A DNA stretch of 64,000 bases from Hyphomicrobiales bacterium (lineage in GTDB: Bacteria; Pseudomonadota; Alphaproteobacteria; Rhizobiales; Rhizobiaceae). Shown here piece by piece: positions 8,535 to 17,123 of this stretch (within the stretch, counting starts at the first letter, position 1; the number at the start of each line of letters is the position of its first letter). The notes beneath the pieces are model-generated. The model was given only the letters and a program-made list of their open reading frames with translations. It was not told the DNA's origin and searched no databases. The DNA is taken from positions 1 to 64,000 of the forward strand of contig UBUL01000001.1 of NCBI GenBank assembly GCA_900468625.1, in the 5' to 3' direction. The translations under genes were made by a program, and so were the position numbers.

Positions 8535-9410
8535 TTATTTGACGGCACCTACGGCGACACCGCGCGTAAGGGTCCGCTGGAAAATCAGGAAGAAGATGAT
8601 CGTAGGCGTTATGCCCAGCAGCGAGGCCGCGGCAATTGCCGTCGGATCCTGGGTATTGGCTCCCGTCAGCACGCCCATGGCGACGGAGACAGTCTGGTTG
8701 TTGTTGGAGACCAGAAAGACCAAGGGAATCAGGAATTCGTTCCAGGTCCAGATGAAGAAGAAGGTCGCGAGCACCGCAAGGGTCGGGCGAAGCACGGGCA
8801 CGATCACCATCCAGAGGATCTGCCACCGGCTCGCATTGTCGATCTGCGCCGCCTCGATGATCTCGCGCGGAAACGTCGTCAGCACCGAAGACAGAAGATA
8901 TGTTCCGAACGCAGTATGCAGCACGCCGATGATCAGGATCACCGAGAACATCGAGTCGAACAGGCCGACCTGCTTGGCCATGTAGTACAGCGGATAGACG
9001 AGCGCTTCCTGCGGCGCCATGATCGCGATCAGCAGGATTACCAGCAATGCCTGGCCGCCGCGCACCCGGCCGATGCCGATCGCATAGGCATTGAGCAGGC
9101 TGAGGACGACGGCAAGTATGGCCGTGCACGCGCTGATGAAAACACTGTTGAAGAGCTTACGGGGGAAATCGACGGTCGCCCAGAAGTTCTTGAGCGCCGT
9201 CAGATCGAAGCTGCGCGGAAAGGCCAGCGGGCCATTGGCGGCGTAGTCCGCAGGCGTCTTGATGGCGTTGAACGCCGCCAGGAAGAACGGAAACAGCGTT
9301 CCGGCCAGGAAGACGACCAGGATCGCCAGGACGATCCAGCGGCCAATCCCCTTCTTCTGGCCATGATGTACCGAAACGGCCTGGGCGGAAATCGAAGACG
9401 TGACCGCCAT
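8535..9410 (-). CDS. Sugar ABC transporter permease, MalG type
   Basis: 291 residues with six predicted transmembrane segments. The EAA loop that docks the ATPase reads EIIEAAQIDNASRWQILWMV near residues 177-196. The N-terminal cytoplasmic tail is short, as in MalG-type subunits. It begins 1 bp after the MalF-type gene, so translation is probably coupled. Substrate is set by the binding protein at 10390-11658. Confidence 0.9.
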   Translation of the reverse strand: MAVTSSISAQAVSVHHGQKKGIGRWIVLAILVVFLAGTLFPFFLAAFNAIKTPADYAANGPLAFPRSFDLTALKNFWATVDFPRKLFNSVFISACTAILAVVLSLLNAYAIGIGRVRGGQALLVILLIAIMAPQEALVYPLYYMAKQVGLFDSMFSVILIIGVLHTAFGTYLLSSVLTTFPREIIEAAQIDNASRWQILWMVIVPVLRPTLAVLATFFFIWTWNEFLIPLVFLVSNNNQTVSVAMGVLTGANTQDPTAIAAASLLGITPTIIFFLIFQRTLTRGVAVGAVK

Positions 9411-9411
9411 G

Positions 9412-10317
9412 TCAGTGCCCCCCCTCGGATTGTTTCGATTGCATGCGCAGGAACACGATGCCGAGTATGATGGTCATCACCGTCTGCAGCGTCGCGATGG
9501 CCGCGGCATAGCCGACGCGATTCGTCGTGAAGAAATGGTAGTAGGACAAATAGGACGGCACCGTCGTCGCATTGTCAGGCCCGCCCGAGGTCAGAACGTA
9601 GATCGGCGCGAAGACCTTGAGAGCCGCGATCAGCGTCGTCAGGGCAACCACGAAAATTTCCGGCATGAGCATCGGGATCGTGATGGAGCGAAAACGTCCG
9701 AACCAGCTCGCATTGTCGAGCTCGGCGGCTTCATAGAGCGAAGGGTCGACGCGCGCCAATCCGGACATGAAGACGACCAGACAATAGCCCACCTGCACCC
9801 AGACGATCACGGCCGAAACCGCCCAGAGCGCATAAGTGGCATCCCCTAGCCAATTCTTCGCCATGAAATCGAGACCGATCGTCTTCAGCACCGCATTGAT
9901 GATACCGATCGGATTGAGGATCCATCCCCAGAGAACGCCGGCAGCGGTCAAGGGCAGAATCTGCGGCAGATAGAAGCCCGCACGGAAGAAGCTCGACCAC
10001 GTCTCGCTGAACTGAGCGCTGATATAATCGAACAGCACCGCCGCCAGCAGCAATCCCAAAAGAATGGGCACGATCGTCATCGAGATGATGAAAAGCACCG
10101 TATGCTGGATGGATCCCCAGAAGACGGCATCCTGAAGCAGCCTTTGATAGTTTTCCAGACCGACATAGCGGGGTGGGATGACGCCGCCCTTCCATGTCGT
10201 GAAGCTGATCGCGAAATTGGCGATCAAGGGAACGAGCACGACGAGAACAAACCCCAGCGCACCCGGGATCATATAAAGATAGTACCCAGCCCTGCCGGCG
10301 CTCTTCGACTTATCCAT
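9412..10317 (-). CDS. Sugar ABC transporter permease, MalF type
   Basis: 301 residues with six predicted transmembrane segments. The EAA loop is SLYEAAELDNASWFGRFRSI at about 199-218. The N-terminus has one early hydrophobic segment (YLYMIPGALGFVLVVLVPLI), the usual layout of the short MalF-like subunits of carbohydrate importers. It sits between the binding-protein gene and the MalG-type gene with tight spacing. Confidence 0.9.
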   Translation of the reverse strand: MDKSKSAGRAGYYLYMIPGALGFVLVVLVPLIANFAISFTTWKGGVIPPRYVGLENYQRLLQDAVFWGSIQHTVLFIISMTIVPILLGLLLAAVLFDYISAQFSETWSSFFRAGFYLPQILPLTAAGVLWGWILNPIGIINAVLKTIGLDFMAKNWLGDATYALWAVSAVIVWVQVGYCLVVFMSGLARVDPSLYEAAELDNASWFGRFRSITIPMLMPEIFVVALTTLIAALKVFAPIYVLTSGGPDNATTVPSYLSYYHFFTTNRVGYAAAIATLQTVMTIILGIVFLRMQSKQSEGGH

Positions 10318-10389
10318 CGAAATCCTCCAGTCCGATACAGCGAGGCGGCATGAAAGCCGTCTCGCCGTTGTGATTGTCGCCGATGGTGT

Positions 10390-11658
10390 TTACTGCGCCG
10401 CCTGCACGTCGTCGTAAGCCTTCTTCAGGCGCGCTACGAACTGGTCAGGCGTGGTCGAACCGTTTACAAGGCCGGTGGTGGCCTGGATCAGCAGTTCGTA
10501 ATAGCCCGGAACCGGCCAATCCGGGTAGAAGCCGAGGCCGCCCTTGCTCGAGATCTGGTTGAAGAGCTCGACATTGCGCTTGCCGACTTCGTCGGTGACC
10601 GAGGCCGGATCGGCGGCAATGGCAACGCCGCCGAGGTTGGCCTGCATGTTCTGGTTCTCCTTGCTCAGGACAAGATCGATGAACTCATAGGAGAGATCCT
10701 TGTTCTTGGCGCTCTTCGGCACCATAAACAGATTGCCGGTCGAACCCACGCTATACTTCGTGGTCGGGAAGATGAACTGGCTCCATTTGAAGTTCTTGAT
10801 CGAACTAGCGAAATTGCCGTTGTTCCAGGTGCCGCTGACGAACATCGGCGCCTTGCCGGACGAGAAGAGGTTATCGGCGCCGCCGGTACCCTTCAGGCCG
10901 GTCGAATCCTTCGAAATGTAACCCTTGCTCACCCAGTCGGCGATCTTCTGCGCGGCGAACAGGAAAGGCTTGGTGTCGAGCGGCGCCTTGAGACCCTGAT
11001 AGTTCTTGACCCAGGTGTCGTCAGCCTGCGTCAGCGCCAGCGTATAGACCAGGTGCTGTGCGTTGGAATCTACCGTCCCGTAGGCAAGCGGCGTAATGCC
11101 CTTCTTCTTGAATGTATCGAGCGCAGCCTCGAACTCGTTCAGCGTCGTCGGCACTTTCACGCCGTTGGCCTGGAACATGTCGATATTATAGAAAACCGAG
11201 ACGAATTCGCCATAGACGGGAATGCCGATGATCGGACCGGAACCGTAGATACCGTTCGCATCGTATTTGCTGAGCTGGCTATTGGTTTCGTTGAGGATCT
11301 TGTTCCAGCCCCGCGACTTGAACTGATCGTCGAGCGGCGTCAGCAGCCCCTGCGAAGCGACCAAGCCCGCGGTGGCATTGCCCTTGTTATATTCCAGAAC
11401 ATCAGGCGCCTGATCGGAATTGAGGATGAGGCTGCCTGCCTTCTGCAATTGCTCGAAGGTCTTCTGTTCGAAATTGATCGTGACGTCGGGATGCTTGGCC
11501 TTCAGCTCTTCGAGTGCCTTGGTCCATGCCTTGGCCTGCGAAGTATCCGGCAGTTCGAACCACCAGACATTAAATGTTTTGCTCTGGGCTTGCGCCACAC
11601 CGGCAGCCAACAGAAGCGACATGCCGGCGGAGATCGCCAGCTTCGAAAAAATATTCAT
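10390..11658 (-). CDS. Sugar ABC transporter substrate-binding protein
   Basis: 422 residues from ATG 11658, which has a strong GGAGGAG Shine-Dalgarno; an upstream in-frame ATG at 11721 would add 21 residues ahead of the signal peptide. The signal peptide is MNIFSKLAISAG followed by a hydrophobic core and AQAQ cleavage region. The mature part is a family-1 extracellular solute-binding protein (FNVWWFELPDTS start; PDVLEYNKGN; PVYGEFVSVFYNIDMF). It captures a carbohydrate in the periplasm for the MalF/MalG/MalK-type subunits. Gene order with thuA/thuB farther left hints at a trehalose-type disaccharide; this is inference. Confidence 0.88.
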   Translation of the reverse strand: MNIFSKLAISAGMSLLLAAGVAQAQSKTFNVWWFELPDTSQAKAWTKALEELKAKHPDVTINFEQKTFEQLQKAGSLILNSDQAPDVLEYNKGNATAGLVASQGLLTPLDDQFKSRGWNKILNETNSQLSKYDANGIYGSGPIIGIPVYGEFVSVFYNIDMFQANGVKVPTTLNEFEAALDTFKKKGITPLAYGTVDSNAQHLVYTLALTQADDTWVKNYQGLKAPLDTKPFLFAAQKIADWVSKGYISKDSTGLKGTGGADNLFSSGKAPMFVSGTWNNGNFASSIKNFKWSQFIFPTTKYSVGSTGNLFMVPKSAKNKDLSYEFIDLVLSKENQNMQANLGGVAIAADPASVTDEVGKRNVELFNQISSKGGLGFYPDWPVPGYYELLIQATTGLVNGSTTPDQFVARLKKAYDDVQAAQ

Positions 11659-11884
11659 ATATTCTCCTCCACCATGCGAACCGTGACGGTATCTGTCCGA
11701 TGACATGGCCCGCGCTGCCATCGGCGTTTTTCCTTCATCTGCACCAAGCGCCCGCCTGCCACATGGGACAAGGAGCGGACGCTCGGCAGTTCCTCCGTTT
11801 GGATACCCGTCCTACCTGAAGCGTCAGCCGCTCCGGGCATTTCATTAACGCACAACTTGCCTCTTAAATCGATGCAGTTTTGCA

Positions 11885-11896
11885 AACGCATGCGTT
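11885..11896. promoter_or_regulatory. Possible operator, aacgcatgcgtt palindrome
   Basis: A perfect 12-bp palindrome upstream of the solute-binding protein gene, overlapping the stop codon of the preceding isomerase gene. Its centre is AT rather than the CG usual for LacI-type sites, though TGCAAACG beside it looks LacI-like. It could serve an internal promoter for the ABC transporter genes, which begin after a 236-bp gap. Confidence 0.3.
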
Positions 11897-12788
11897 ACTC
11901 GACGAATTCACCACCCCGGCTTGCCTTCAGATAGTTCAGGCCATGAACCTGGCCAGTCATTTCGAGAGCATCGCGATAGACCGGGTCATGCCAGCCTTCG
12001 ATGTCGATGGAACCGGACCAGCCGGCGAGGCGCAATTCGGAGATAATGTCGGTCCAGTTGCTGTCGCCGAACCCCGGCGTGCGCATGAACACGAATTTCT
12101 CCTTACCGAAGATGCCATGCTCCTTGATGACATCCCAGCGGATCGTCGCATCCTTGCCGTGGACGTGGAAAATCTTTTTCGCCCATTTGCGGATCTGCGG
12201 CAGCGGCTCGATCAGATAGACCATCTGATGGCAAGGCTCCCATTCCAGGCCGAGATTGTCGTCAGGCGTCTCGTTGAACATCAGCTCCCAGGCGTCGGGA
12301 TTATGCGCGATGTTCCAATCGCCGGTCGCCCAGTTGCCGTCCATAGCGCAATTTTCGAAGGCGATCTTGATGCCCTTGTCGGCAGCGCGCTTGGCAAGCT
12401 CGCTCCAAACCTGCCTGTAGCGCGGCAGGCTGTCGGTGAGCGGCTTGTTGCGGATGCGGCCGGTGAAGCCGGCAACGCAGGTCGCGCCGAAATGATGGGC
12501 GTTGTCGATGCAGTCCTTCCAGCCTTGCAGCGTCTGCAGGTCCATCTCGCGCTCTTCGAGCGGATTTCCGAACATGCCGATGGTCGAGATGGTGATGTCG
12601 CGATCGCCGATAGCGTCGCGGCAGCGCTTGCCGAGTTCCGCGAGATTCTGGCCGTTGGTGCTCTGCCAGAAGAAGGGTTCGAAACTTTCGAAGCCCAGAT
12701 CGGCGATCTTGGCGATGTTGTTGGCGGCATCCTCGTTGGTTGCCCTAATCATCGTGCCGATACGGATGGCTTTTGCCGGATTTGTCAT
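11895..12788 (-). CDS. Sugar phosphate isomerase/epimerase-like TIM-barrel protein
   Basis: 297 residues of the xylose isomerase-like (AP endonuclease 2 superfamily) TIM barrel. Metal-ligand type segments include IAFENCAMDGNW near 156-167, LGLEWEPCHQMVYL near 198, FHVHGKDATIRWD near 221, and a C-terminal SIDIEGWHDPVY. Such proteins act with Gfo/Idh oxidoreductases on inositol- or keto-sugar intermediates. Its start lies 4 bp after the stop of the adjacent Gfo/Idh gene, so they form an operon. The precise reaction is unknown. Confidence 0.82.
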   Translation of the reverse strand: MTNPAKAIRIGTMIRATNEDAANNIAKIADLGFESFEPFFWQSTNGQNLAELGKRCRDAIGDRDITISTIGMFGNPLEEREMDLQTLQGWKDCIDNAHHFGATCVAGFTGRIRNKPLTDSLPRYRQVWSELAKRAADKGIKIAFENCAMDGNWATGDWNIAHNPDAWELMFNETPDDNLGLEWEPCHQMVYLIEPLPQIRKWAKKIFHVHGKDATIRWDVIKEHGIFGKEKFVFMRTPGFGDSNWTDIISELRLAGWSGSIDIEGWHDPVYRDALEMTGQVHGLNYLKASRGGEFVE

Positions 12789-12792
12789 GATG

Positions 12793-13836
12793 TCATTGTC
12801 CTTGTGCTGAAATATCGACGCGCCGCCCGGTCTTGGCGCTCTCGATGGCGCCTAAAACCATGGCGAGGCTGCGAATATTGTCGTCGCTTGCGGTCTCGGG
12901 AGCCTTGCCCGTCTTAACCGCCTCGATGAAGGAGGCGATGACGCTGGCATGGCCATGCGTTTCTTCCTCATGTCTCGGTCCAGGGACCTCGATCGGCGTG
13001 AAGCCGTGCAGCAGGCCGGGCTCGTTGCCGGCAACGGCAGCCTCGAAATTCTCTTCACCGTCCCAAGTCAGCATGCCCTTGCTGCCGGTGAGCCGCCATT
13101 GGCTCTCCCAGCTCGTGCGCCGGCCCTCCGCGCACCAGGAGCCGCGATAGCTGAAGACCACATCGTCGGAGAAATCGAAGAGCGCATGCGCCGAAGCGCC
13201 GTGCTTGTACCAGGAGCCCACGGGGTTCTTCTCGACGCAGTAGACCGAAAGCGGCACCTTACCGGACACAAAACGAGCAGCATCGAACGTGTGAATCGCC
13301 ATGTCGAGCAGCAGCACATTGTCCATCTCCTCGCGAAAACCGCCGAAATGCGGACCGAGGAAGAAATCGCAGTGCACGCCCGTCAGCTCGCCGATCGCCC
13401 CCTCCTCGACGAAGCGCCGCAGGCGACGGATCCCGGAAATGAAGCGGCGGTTCTGGATAATGGCATGGACCTTGCCGGCCTTGGCGGCAAGGTCGATCAG
13501 GGCCGCACCCTCGGCCAGCGACGTCGCCATCGGCTTTTCGCTCAAGACATGACAGCCGGCCTTCAGCGCCGTCGAAACCACGCCGAAGCGCGCCGCCGGA
13601 ATGACGACGTCAAAAACGAGGTCTGCCTTGGTCGCAGCGATGACGTCTGCGAGGTCGGAGCCAATGACGGCACCTTCGAGGGAAAACTCTTTCGCAAGGT
13701 TTTCAGCGGTCGCCCGATTGAGATCGACCAGACCGACAACCTGAATGGATTCGGCAAGCGATGGTGTCGCGGCGATGGCCCTGAGCCAGCCCTTGGACAT
13801 AGCTCCGCACCCGCACAAAATGGCATTAAATTTCAC
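12793..13836 (-). CDS. Gfo/Idh/MocA-family oxidoreductase
   Basis: 347 residues. The N-terminal nucleotide motif is LCGCGAMSKGWLRA (residues 7-20), the family EKPMATS motif is near 96, and the C-terminal GFO/IDH alpha/beta domain includes LLDMAIHTFDAARF with the catalytic-type His. It is distinct from the ThuB-like protein at 4329. It is the first gene after the divergent LacI promoter region, followed by the TIM-barrel gene and then the ABC transporter, so it probably starts the sugar operon. Substrate unknown. Confidence 0.85.
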   Translation of the reverse strand: MKFNAILCGCGAMSKGWLRAIAATPSLAESIQVVGLVDLNRATAENLAKEFSLEGAVIGSDLADVIAATKADLVFDVVIPAARFGVVSTALKAGCHVLSEKPMATSLAEGAALIDLAAKAGKVHAIIQNRRFISGIRRLRRFVEEGAIGELTGVHCDFFLGPHFGGFREEMDNVLLLDMAIHTFDAARFVSGKVPLSVYCVEKNPVGSWYKHGASAHALFDFSDDVVFSYRGSWCAEGRRTSWESQWRLTGSKGMLTWDGEENFEAAVAGNEPGLLHGFTPIEVPGPRHEEETHGHASVIASFIEAVKTGKAPETASDDNIRSLAMVLGAIESAKTGRRVDISAQGQ

Positions 13837-13881
13837 GATGTCCTCCAGCGGGCGGTGCGTAACCCCTCATGACACGCGCTC

Positions 13882-13895
13882 CGTAAACGTTTACG
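13882..13895. promoter_or_regulatory. LacI-type operator between the sugar operon and its regulator
   Basis: A perfect 14-bp palindrome, cgtaaacgtttacg, with the CG centre and TAAACG half-sites typical of LacI/GalR operators. It sits in the 108-bp space between the divergent oxidoreductase gene and the lacI-family gene, so one site could control both promoters. Confidence 0.75.
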
Positions 13896-13944
13896 ATACT
13901 ATGCGAAAAGATTTTCCTGTGTCAATAGAGGAGGACTACGGAAA

Positions 13945-15015
13945 ATGGAGCATGGAGGAAAACCGCGGCCGATGAAGGGAATTCGTCAGCTTGCCGAGCA
14001 TCTCGATATCTCGATCGGCACAGTATCACGCGCGTTGAACGGCAAGCCTGATGTCAACGAGGAAACCCGCAAGCGCGTTCTCGCCGCCGCCGAACAGCTC
14101 GGCTATGTGGCAAACCAGTCCGGGCGCAGTCTTAGGCAAGGCACGACGAACGTCATCGGGCTGATGATCCAGTCCAGCCGGGAAACGGTTGAAAACAGCG
14201 ACAACTTCTTTCTGACCGTAACGGGCGGACTGCAGAGCGTGTTCTCGCGTCATAAGCTCGATCTGATCATGCTGCCCTGCCCGCATGACGAGGACCCTTA
14301 CGAATATCTGAAGCGCATGGTGGCAAGGCGGATTGTCGATGCGATGATCATTTCGGAAACGCAGCGCGTCGACAAGCGCTTCGATCTGCTCGCCAAGGCG
14401 AAAATCCCGTTTGCCGCGCTAGGGCGCAGTCTTTCGGGCACACAGCATCCATGGACCGACCTCGATTTCGACGGCGTCGTCAATTGCGCCGTCGACCGGC
14501 TCGTGGCGCATGGACATCGCCGCATCGCCGTCAGTGCGCCTTCAAGCGACATCAATCTCGGCTTCATCTTCGTCGAGGGCTATCGTCAGGCGCTGGAGCG
14601 GCATGGCATCGCCTATGATCCGGCATTGGTCATTCGGGCCAAATCGAGCGAACAGGGCGGCTATCAGGTTGCCGACGAACTGCTAAACCTCGAAAACAGG
14701 CCGACGGCCGTGATCCTGATATACGAATTGATGGCGATCGGCTTCTATCGGCGCGTCATGGAAGCCGGCATCATTCCGGGGCGCGACATTGCGGTCGTCA
14801 GCTTCCGTGAGGCGCCGCGCGCCAAATTCCTGCAGCCGGCGCTGACCTGCTTTCGCACGTCCGTACACGATCTTGGCGTCGAGTTGGCTGAAATCCTGCT
14901 TTCCAGTATGCCCGCCTACAGCGAGGAATACCCCGGGAAGACACGCCAGACGGTGTGGCCGCTCGAGCTCATCCCCGGGGAAAGCGACGCATTTCACTTG
15001 AAGGCCGAAACATAA
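13945..15015 (+). CDS. LacI-family transcriptional regulator
   Basis: 356 residues. The N-terminal LacI helix-turn-helix is IRQLAEHLDISIGTVSRALN (residues 12-31), followed by the hinge region VANQSGRSLRQG and a periplasmic-binding-protein-like effector domain. ATG 13945 has a GAGGAGGA Shine-Dalgarno; an internal ATG nine codons later is possible. It is divergent from the oxidoreductase/isomerase/sugar ABC genes, with a perfect LacI palindrome between them, so it most likely represses that operon and is relieved by a sugar or sugar derivative. Confidence 0.9.
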   Translation: MEHGGKPRPMKGIRQLAEHLDISIGTVSRALNGKPDVNEETRKRVLAAAEQLGYVANQSGRSLRQGTTNVIGLMIQSSRETVENSDNFFLTVTGGLQSVFSRHKLDLIMLPCPHDEDPYEYLKRMVARRIVDAMIISETQRVDKRFDLLAKAKIPFAALGRSLSGTQHPWTDLDFDGVVNCAVDRLVAHGHRRIAVSAPSSDINLGFIFVEGYRQALERHGIAYDPALVIRAKSSEQGGYQVADELLNLENRPTAVILIYELMAIGFYRRVMEAGIIPGRDIAVVSFREAPRAKFLQPALTCFRTSVHDLGVELAEILLSSMPAYSEEYPGKTRQTVWPLELIPGESDAFHLKAET

Positions 15016-15107
15016 AACAGCGCCGAAACGCCGCACCGGCCGCTTCGACGATTGCGGCCTTGCCCGTGAGTCGCCATGTAGGACATCGCAAAACAGGGGC
15101 CGGGGGC

Positions 15108-15497
15108 TTGAGCGAAGAAACCATCACACTTTACCAGGCGATCGGCGGCGACCCGACTGTGCGGGCTCTGACGTCGCGCTTTTACGAATTGATGGACACA
15201 CTGCCGGAGGCTGCCAACTGCCGCGCCGTGCATCCACCGAGCCTCGAAGGCTCGCAGGAGAAATTCTACGAGTATCTGACCGGCTATCTCGGCGGGCCGC
15301 AGCTCTATATCGAGAAGCGCGGCCATCCCCGCCTGCGCAGCCGCCATTTCGTCGCCGCGATCGGCCCGAAGGAGCGCGACGAATGGCTGCTGTGCTTCCG
15401 CCGCGCCATGGATGAAACCATCGAGAACGAAAAGCTGCGTGCCATCATCTGGGAGCCGGTCGAGCGTCTGGCATTCCACATGCAGAACCGGGAATGA
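15108..15497 (+). CDS. Group II truncated haemoglobin
   Basis: A 129-residue 2/2 globin. Family landmarks are AIGGDPTVRALTSRFYELMD at the N-terminus, GGPQLYIEKRGHPRLRSRHF with the proximal His in the GHPRLR segment, and RDEWLLCFRRAMD with the conserved Trp. Members bind O2/NO and are linked to protection from nitrosative stress. I chose the TTG at 15108 because homology begins there; a GTG at 15066 would add 14 residues, and an ATG at 14955 runs inside the lacI gene. Start is uncertain. Confidence 0.85.
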   Translation: MSEETITLYQAIGGDPTVRALTSRFYELMDTLPEAANCRAVHPPSLEGSQEKFYEYLTGYLGGPQLYIEKRGHPRLRSRHFVAAIGPKERDEWLLCFRRAMDETIENEKLRAIIWEPVERLAFHMQNRE

Positions 15498-15504
15498 GGA
15501 AGAC

Positions 15505-15882
15505 ATGACCACAGGCACCATAATCCGTCCGGTCACCCTGTTTATCGCCGGCATCCTCGGCGGCGGCGGTGTCGCGCTGGCCGCGGCTGCCACCCATGGC
15601 GGCGACACGCATTTCCTTGGTGCGGCCTCCACCATGAGCCTCGCCCATGCGCCCGCCCTTCTGGCCCTTTATGCCGGCTATGACCGCATCCGCACTGCGC
15701 CGATCGCTGCAGTCCTGCTGGGATTGGGAACGCTGATCTTCGCCGGTGACCTGATCATGAGGCATTTTGGCGGAAACTCGCTCTTTCCGATGGCTGCTCC
15801 GGCGGGTGGGATGGGCATGATCGCCGGCTGGGCCGCGATAGCGCTCGGCGCCTTCTTCAGGATGAGTTCCACAAAGGCGTGA
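15505..15882 (+). CDS. DUF423 family membrane protein
   Basis: 125 residues with four hydrophobic segments and the DUF423/YgdD pattern (an early Gly-rich helix, AAAATHG, then an LFAGDLIMRHFGG segment). ATG 15505 follows a GAGGAAGAC Shine-Dalgarno 7 bp after the globin stop, so the two genes are probably co-transcribed. The function of DUF423 proteins is unknown. Confidence 0.85.
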   Translation: MTTGTIIRPVTLFIAGILGGGGVALAAAATHGGDTHFLGAASTMSLAHAPALLALYAGYDRIRTAPIAAVLLGLGTLIFAGDLIMRHFGGNSLFPMAAPAGGMGMIAGWAAIALGAFFRMSSTKA

Positions 15883-15919
15883 ACCCGGCACGATTACGTA
15901 TGATGCTGGTTATTCAGGC

Positions 15920-16234
15920 TCAAATACCGGGAACCACGCTGAAGCCTTCGAATTGCGGCGGCCCCCAATAGAGCCGCTTGTTTTCGCCCGCATTGCGATG
16001 CGCCATGCGAAAATGCTCGGATTTCGTCCAGTTGATGAAATCCGCTTCGCTGTGCCAAGCGGTGTGCGATGAAAACAGCGTATAGCCGCCATCGACATCG
16101 GCCTTGCCGCGCAGAAGACGAAACTCCAGAAAACCGGGCACTTCGGAGAGCCGGGAATCGCGCCCTCTCCACACCTCTTCGAATTCGCCCTCCAAACCGA
16201 TGACGACCTTGAAGCGGTTCATGGCGATGTACAT
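15920..16234 (-). CDS. IsdG-type heme-degrading monooxygenase (HmuQ-like)
   Basis: 104 residues, an antibiotic-biosynthesis-monooxygenase (ferredoxin-like) fold. The Asn-Trp-His triad of IsdG/HmuQ heme oxygenases can be placed: Asn6 in MNRFKVV, Trp69 in FINWTKSEHF and His79 in RMAHR, with the expected Trp-His spacing of 10. It would open the heme ring in the cytoplasm and release iron. It is the last gene of a small leftward operon with a DUF2325 gene and an unknown gene. It lies in the heme cluster, which supports heme rather than another monooxygenase substrate. Confidence 0.8.
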   Translation of the reverse strand: MYIAMNRFKVVIGLEGEFEEVWRGRDSRLSEVPGFLEFRLLRGKADVDGGYTLFSSHTAWHSEADFINWTKSEHFRMAHRNAGENKRLYWGPPQFEGFSVVPGI

Positions 16235-16252
16235 GGCAACCTCGTTCGACGA

Positions 16253-16531
16253 TCAGACTTTCTCGCGACCGGCGACAGTCTTATCCACGTCAGACGCAAA
16301 GGCAATGACATTTGCGCCATCGCGGCCCGCGTCATTGAGAGGTCGATCCGATGCCTTTCCCGGCAGCCGCGCCTTCCAGGCGGGGAAGGATGCGATGTTG
16401 GCGGCGCGCTGCCGCTCTTCGGCGCGGCGCATCAGCAATTCGCAGAGTTCGGACACAAGCCCGTCGCCATTCTGTGCGGCCAGCTTGTGCAGGCCGATCA
16501 GCATAAGCCCGTCAGGGCCATTATCGATCAT
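16253..16531 (-). CDS. Small conserved-type protein of unknown function in a heme/iron operon
   Basis: A 92-residue soluble protein with no domain I recognise. The first half is likely helical (LHKLAAQNGDGLVSELCELL), the second half charged and irregular. Its start overlaps the DUF2325 stop by 4 nt and its stop lies 18 bp before the heme oxygenase start, so the three are one transcription unit behind an iron-responsive box. It may work with either partner. Confidence 0.65.
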   Translation of the reverse strand: MIDNGPDGLMLIGLHKLAAQNGDGLVSELCELLMRRAEERQRAANIASFPAWKARLPGKASDRPLNDAGRDGANVIAFASDVDKTVAGREKV

Positions 16532-16926
16532 CTTGAAGCATCCCGTTCATTCATCGTCTGCAGCGCCCGCTCCAGGCTGGACTTGCTGCCGTTGCGCAAG
16601 GGAATGAAGGCCTTGCCGAACTTTTTGCAGCCGGTCTTCACCCGCAGGCAGGCGTCGTGGCTGATGCAATCGATCGGGCAGAAGACGCAGTCGACCGATG
16701 GCAGGACGGTGTCGATGCGAGATACCGCTTCGCGCAGGCCGCCATCGTGATGGATCAGCTCGGCGCCGAAGCTGCTGGCGATCTGGCGCAGATGCGCCAC
16801 CTGGCAATCGCGACCACCCACATAAAGGAAGCTGCACCCGTCGAGACCGGATTTCCCGGAAATCTGCACCGCCGCCTGCGCTTCGCGACCCTCGCGCCCA
16901 GAATCTTTCTTCCCCTTACGCGCCAT
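16528..16926 (-). CDS. DUF2325 domain protein
   Basis: 132 residues. The DUF2325 pattern is clear: FLYVGGRDCQVAHLR, then AELIHHDGGLREAVSR, then DCVFCPIDCISHDACLRVK and TGCKKFGKAFIPLRNGSKSS. Five cysteines lie close together in the C-terminal half, which could hold a metal, heme or iron-sulphur centre. The N-terminus is basic and disordered. It heads the operon with an unknown protein and the heme oxygenase, and a TGA-N9-TCA iron box lies 94 bp upstream, which suggests an iron-starvation role. The biochemical function is unknown. Confidence 0.82.
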   Translation of the reverse strand: MARKGKKDSGREGREAQAAVQISGKSGLDGCSFLYVGGRDCQVAHLRQIASSFGAELIHHDGGLREAVSRIDTVLPSVDCVFCPIDCISHDACLRVKTGCKKFGKAFIPLRNGSKSSLERALQTMNERDASR

Positions 16927-17019
16927 GCATCACCCGTTTGCTGGTTGCTCTCGCGCGCTCGAGTCCATCGAGCGCGAGGCGACCTTATTGAACTTGATTT
17001 TTGCAGTAAAGTATAAAGT

Positions 17020-17034
17020 TGAGAGTTTTAATCA
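17020..17034. promoter_or_regulatory. Iron-responsive (RirA/IRO-type) box upstream of the DUF2325 operon
   Basis: The sequence TGA-GAGTTTTAA-TCA fits the rhizobial IRO box TGA-N9-TCA, in an AT-rich stretch unlike the surrounding DNA. It lies between the tonB stop and the DUF2325 start, at promoter distance from the latter. By family knowledge RirA represses such promoters when iron is plentiful. A 9-bp-stem hairpin at 16954-16976 sits between the box and the gene. Confidence 0.6.
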
Positions 17035-17123
17035 TATTTTTAAGCACAACGCCAATGCCCTTGCGTTTTCAGTCGCAGCGGGCAACCGGAATCCAATCCC
17101 GCGCGTGGATCGAGTGCTCAATC

